This document shows positions 7,881 through 9,310 of a DNA stretch of 9,310 nucleotides, one piece after another. Numbering within the stretch: position 1 is the first letter of the stretch; each line of letters starts with the position of its first letter. The position numbers and the translations under genes were made by a program. This stretch comes from an uncultured Bacteroidota bacterium (GTDB lineage Bacteria; Bacteroidota; Bacteroidia; Chitinophagales; Chitinophagaceae): NCBI GenBank assembly GCA_903879995.1, contig CAIRNW010000303.1, positions 1-9,310 of the forward strand, in the 5' to 3' direction. The notes below the pieces were generated by a model. That model was not told the DNA's origin and did not search any database. It saw nothing but the letters and a program-made list of their open reading frames with translations.

Positions 7881-7973
7881 CCTGACCTGCTTCTTGCCAG
7901 GTGTAATTCAATTTTTGGAAAAGGTCAGCAGGCGGTGGGGGCTGGAATAGATGGGGTTTGGCGGATGCTTACT
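7881..7973 (-). repeat. 93-bp dispersed intergenic repeat, copy 2
   Basis: This is the second copy of the element at 135-227, in the same orientation, with 12 substitutions and no gaps. It begins about 23 bp past the stop codon of the partial gene at 7997-9310 and ends about 30 bp before the GTG start of the metalloprotease gene. Outer hairpin arms CTGACCT (7882-7888) and AGGTCAG (7922-7928) pair perfectly here, while the inner arms (7894-7899 and 7916-7921) have one mismatch, the reverse of copy 1. The gap 7851-7996 holds nothing else I recognise. Confidence 0.8.
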
Positions 7974-7996
7974 ATGGGAGGTGAAAGGTGTGTTAT

Positions 7997-9310
7997 TCAA
8001 AACTTTGAAACTACTATCTTTTTTATGTACTCCGTATTGTTAGAATCTATGAGTTTTAAAAAATAAACACCGTCTGGTATCTTATCTGTAATAGGCAAAT
8101 CAAAATTTGTGACACCATTTAATTGTTTTTGATTAACGATTCTATTCCAGGAATCAAACATCACTATTTTCCTGATTCCATCAGATGCGTTTATATGAAT
8201 CTGGTCATTCGCAGGGTTTGGGTAGATTGATATTTTATTGTCGCCAGTTTCGTGTGAATAAATATCAGACGTTTGACAAAAAAGCGTGTCCATACATCCA
8301 TCATTGGTTATTTTCACAAGCCAGCAATAGCGATTTTGACCGTCTTCTGCCAGTCCACCGGCCATTATGTTTCCACTTGATAGTATGCCTGCTCCATAAA
8401 GTATCCCTCCATTGGGGTATTCATCTGGTAACAAAGGAGTTGGGAAAGTCCGCCCCCACAGACTGTCTCCTTCGGCTGAAAATTTGTAAATCCAGCCATG
8501 TCCACGCGAGACATCTGTCCCTGTTTTGACAAAGTATGTGCCTACACCCACATAATTTTCGTCAAGGGTTTTTGTAAATTTTTGCAAGTGTCTAGCACTA
8601 CCACTACTGGTGATTTTTCCAAAATTATAAGTCCATACAACATTAAAATTGGTGTCAAATCGTGTCATTGTAGGCTGAATGAGTTCGGTTCCAAATTGGG
8701 TTACACTTTTTCTGGCAACACCATAAGTAATCACATCGCCCCCGAGCAATGGCATGGCACGCAACATGTAACCTGTTGTAGGAGAATTGGGGGATTGCCA
8801 AAAACTTGTGACTTCACCGTTTAAATTTATTTTATAAATTCCTGAACGAGAAGTACCTAATTGTGAACTATTCCCCGGGTCGGTTGTCTCCTGTGTTAAA
8901 AATACAAATGTAGAGTCGGACAACAGTTGTAAATCAGATACTGTATTGGTAAATGGAGTGTGAGAGAATCGTTTTTCCCAAATTACTTCCCCTTGATAGT
9001 CAACATATTTGACAAATCCGACGATTTTCAAGTCTGGAAATTGTTGGGTGCCATACAACAGATACCCGTTTTTCACCTCCCTCGGCGTGTACCAAAAATT
9101 ACTGATCAAAGTCGAGTCCACATACTCTTTGATAAAGGAAATATTCAGTTCGTTATCGAATTTTATGAGCATCGCACTCTTACGGATTACAGGCGCGGCG
9201 GTGGCAATATATCCACCATCAGAAGTATTGATGATTTTGCCCCATCTTTCGGAGACTGCCAGTTTGTCCCCCAAAGCATCGAGGATTATTTTTTCATGTA
9301 ATACCGTGCC
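7997..9310 (-). CDS. Secreted beta-propeller-like T9SS protein, 5' end outside the window
   Basis: The reading frame is open through the right window edge, so the gene is partial; 437 residues are visible. The in-frame TTG at 9274 is not a credible start because the frame continues upstream through 9310 (GTVLHEKIILDA) with no stop, and no signal peptide is seen. Visible residues about 20-345 carry phrases typical of Bacteroidota propeller-like or delta-60-type repeat proteins: TSDGGYIAT (29-37), QGEVIWEKRF (106-115), NVVWTYNF (223-230), EGDSLWGRTF (280-289) and the final WLVKITNDGCMD (330-341). The type-A sorting domain covers about 359-437, with IYPNPAND at 362-369 and DGVYFLKL at 413-420. 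It should be exported by Sec and then T9SS. Its biological role cannot be read from the sequence. A dispersed repeat copy lies just beyond the stop. Confidence 0.87.
   Translation of the reverse strand, partial: GTVLHEKIILDALGDKLAVSERWGKIINTSDGGYIATAAPVIRKSAMLIKFDNELNISFIKEYVDSTLISNFWYTPREVKNGYLLYGTQQFPDLKIVGFVKYVDYQGEVIWEKRFSHTPFTNTVSDLQLLSDSTFVFLTQETTDPGNSSQLGTSRSGIYKINLNGEVTSFWQSPNSPTTGYMLRAMPLLGGDVITYGVARKSVTQFGTELIQPTMTRFDTNFNVVWTYNFGKITSSGSARHLQKFTKTLDENYVGVGTYFVKTGTDVSRGHGWIYKFSAEGDSLWGRTFPTPLLPDEYPNGGILYGAGILSSGNIMAGGLAEDGQNRYCWLVKITNDGCMDTLFCQTSDIYSHETGDNKISIYPNPANDQIHINASDGIRKIVMFDSWNRIVNQKQLNGVTNFDLPITDKIPDGVYFLKLIDSNNTEYIKKIVVSKF

Noticed and set aside
7699..8066. Two plus-strand open frames across the repeat between the metalloprotease and the rightmost gene
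   Set aside because: Both repeat copies can be read as a peptide containing IFGKGQQAVGAG, but the flanking substitutions mostly change the amino acid, no start or end is shared, and no known family is evident. A non-coding repeat is simpler.
9272..9274. TTG as the start of the rightmost gene
   Set aside because: The same frame stays open to the window edge, and no signal peptide follows the TTG although the protein has a sorting domain. The gene is treated as partial.

Overview
The window looks like chromosomal DNA of a member of the Bacteroidota, probably of the Saprospiria type (Haliscomenobacter- or Lewinella-like). This is inferred from gene style and not from any marker gene. Four of the five genes end in a C-terminal sorting domain of the type IX secretion system (T9SS), with the usual 'PNP' opening and a closing G-[VL]-Y-F segment. 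Start codons lack Shine-Dalgarno sequences, and one clear leader is A-rich.

Layout: all five genes lie on the minus strand, so transcription runs from high to low coordinates. In that order they are: (1) a secreted beta-propeller-like T9SS protein whose 5' end lies beyond the window (7997-9310); (2) a secreted zinc metalloprotease of the reprolysin/metzincin type with an Ig/PKD-like domain and sorting domain (5937-7850); (3) a small lipoprotein (5333-5869); (4) a 997-residue right-handed beta-helix protein with a helical segment and sorting domain (2235-5228); (5) a beta-propeller-like protein with a PKD domain and sorting domain (288-2057). A strong intrinsic terminator (5881-5927) separates genes 2 and 3, so the cluster is not one simple operon. 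The genes read as a set of exported or surface proteins rather than a biochemical pathway.

Two non-coding elements stand out. A 136-bp MITE-like element (2075-2210) has perfect 22-bp terminal inverted repeats and a 4-bp TACA target duplication. It fills almost the whole gap between genes 4 and 5 and ends 17 bp before the start codon of gene 5. Second, a 93-bp intergenic repeat occurs twice in the same orientation (135-227 and 7881-7973), 81 of 93 positions identical and without gaps. Each copy lies just downstream of the stop codon of a T9SS gene, and the two copies bracket four of the five genes.

Positions 1-134 hold no gene I can support. The gap 5229-5332 contains only a weak 4-bp-stem palindrome. 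I saw no RNA genes, CRISPR array, riboswitch, origin or full insertion sequence. No complete novel system is evident; the MITE-like element and the dispersed repeat are the most unusual content.
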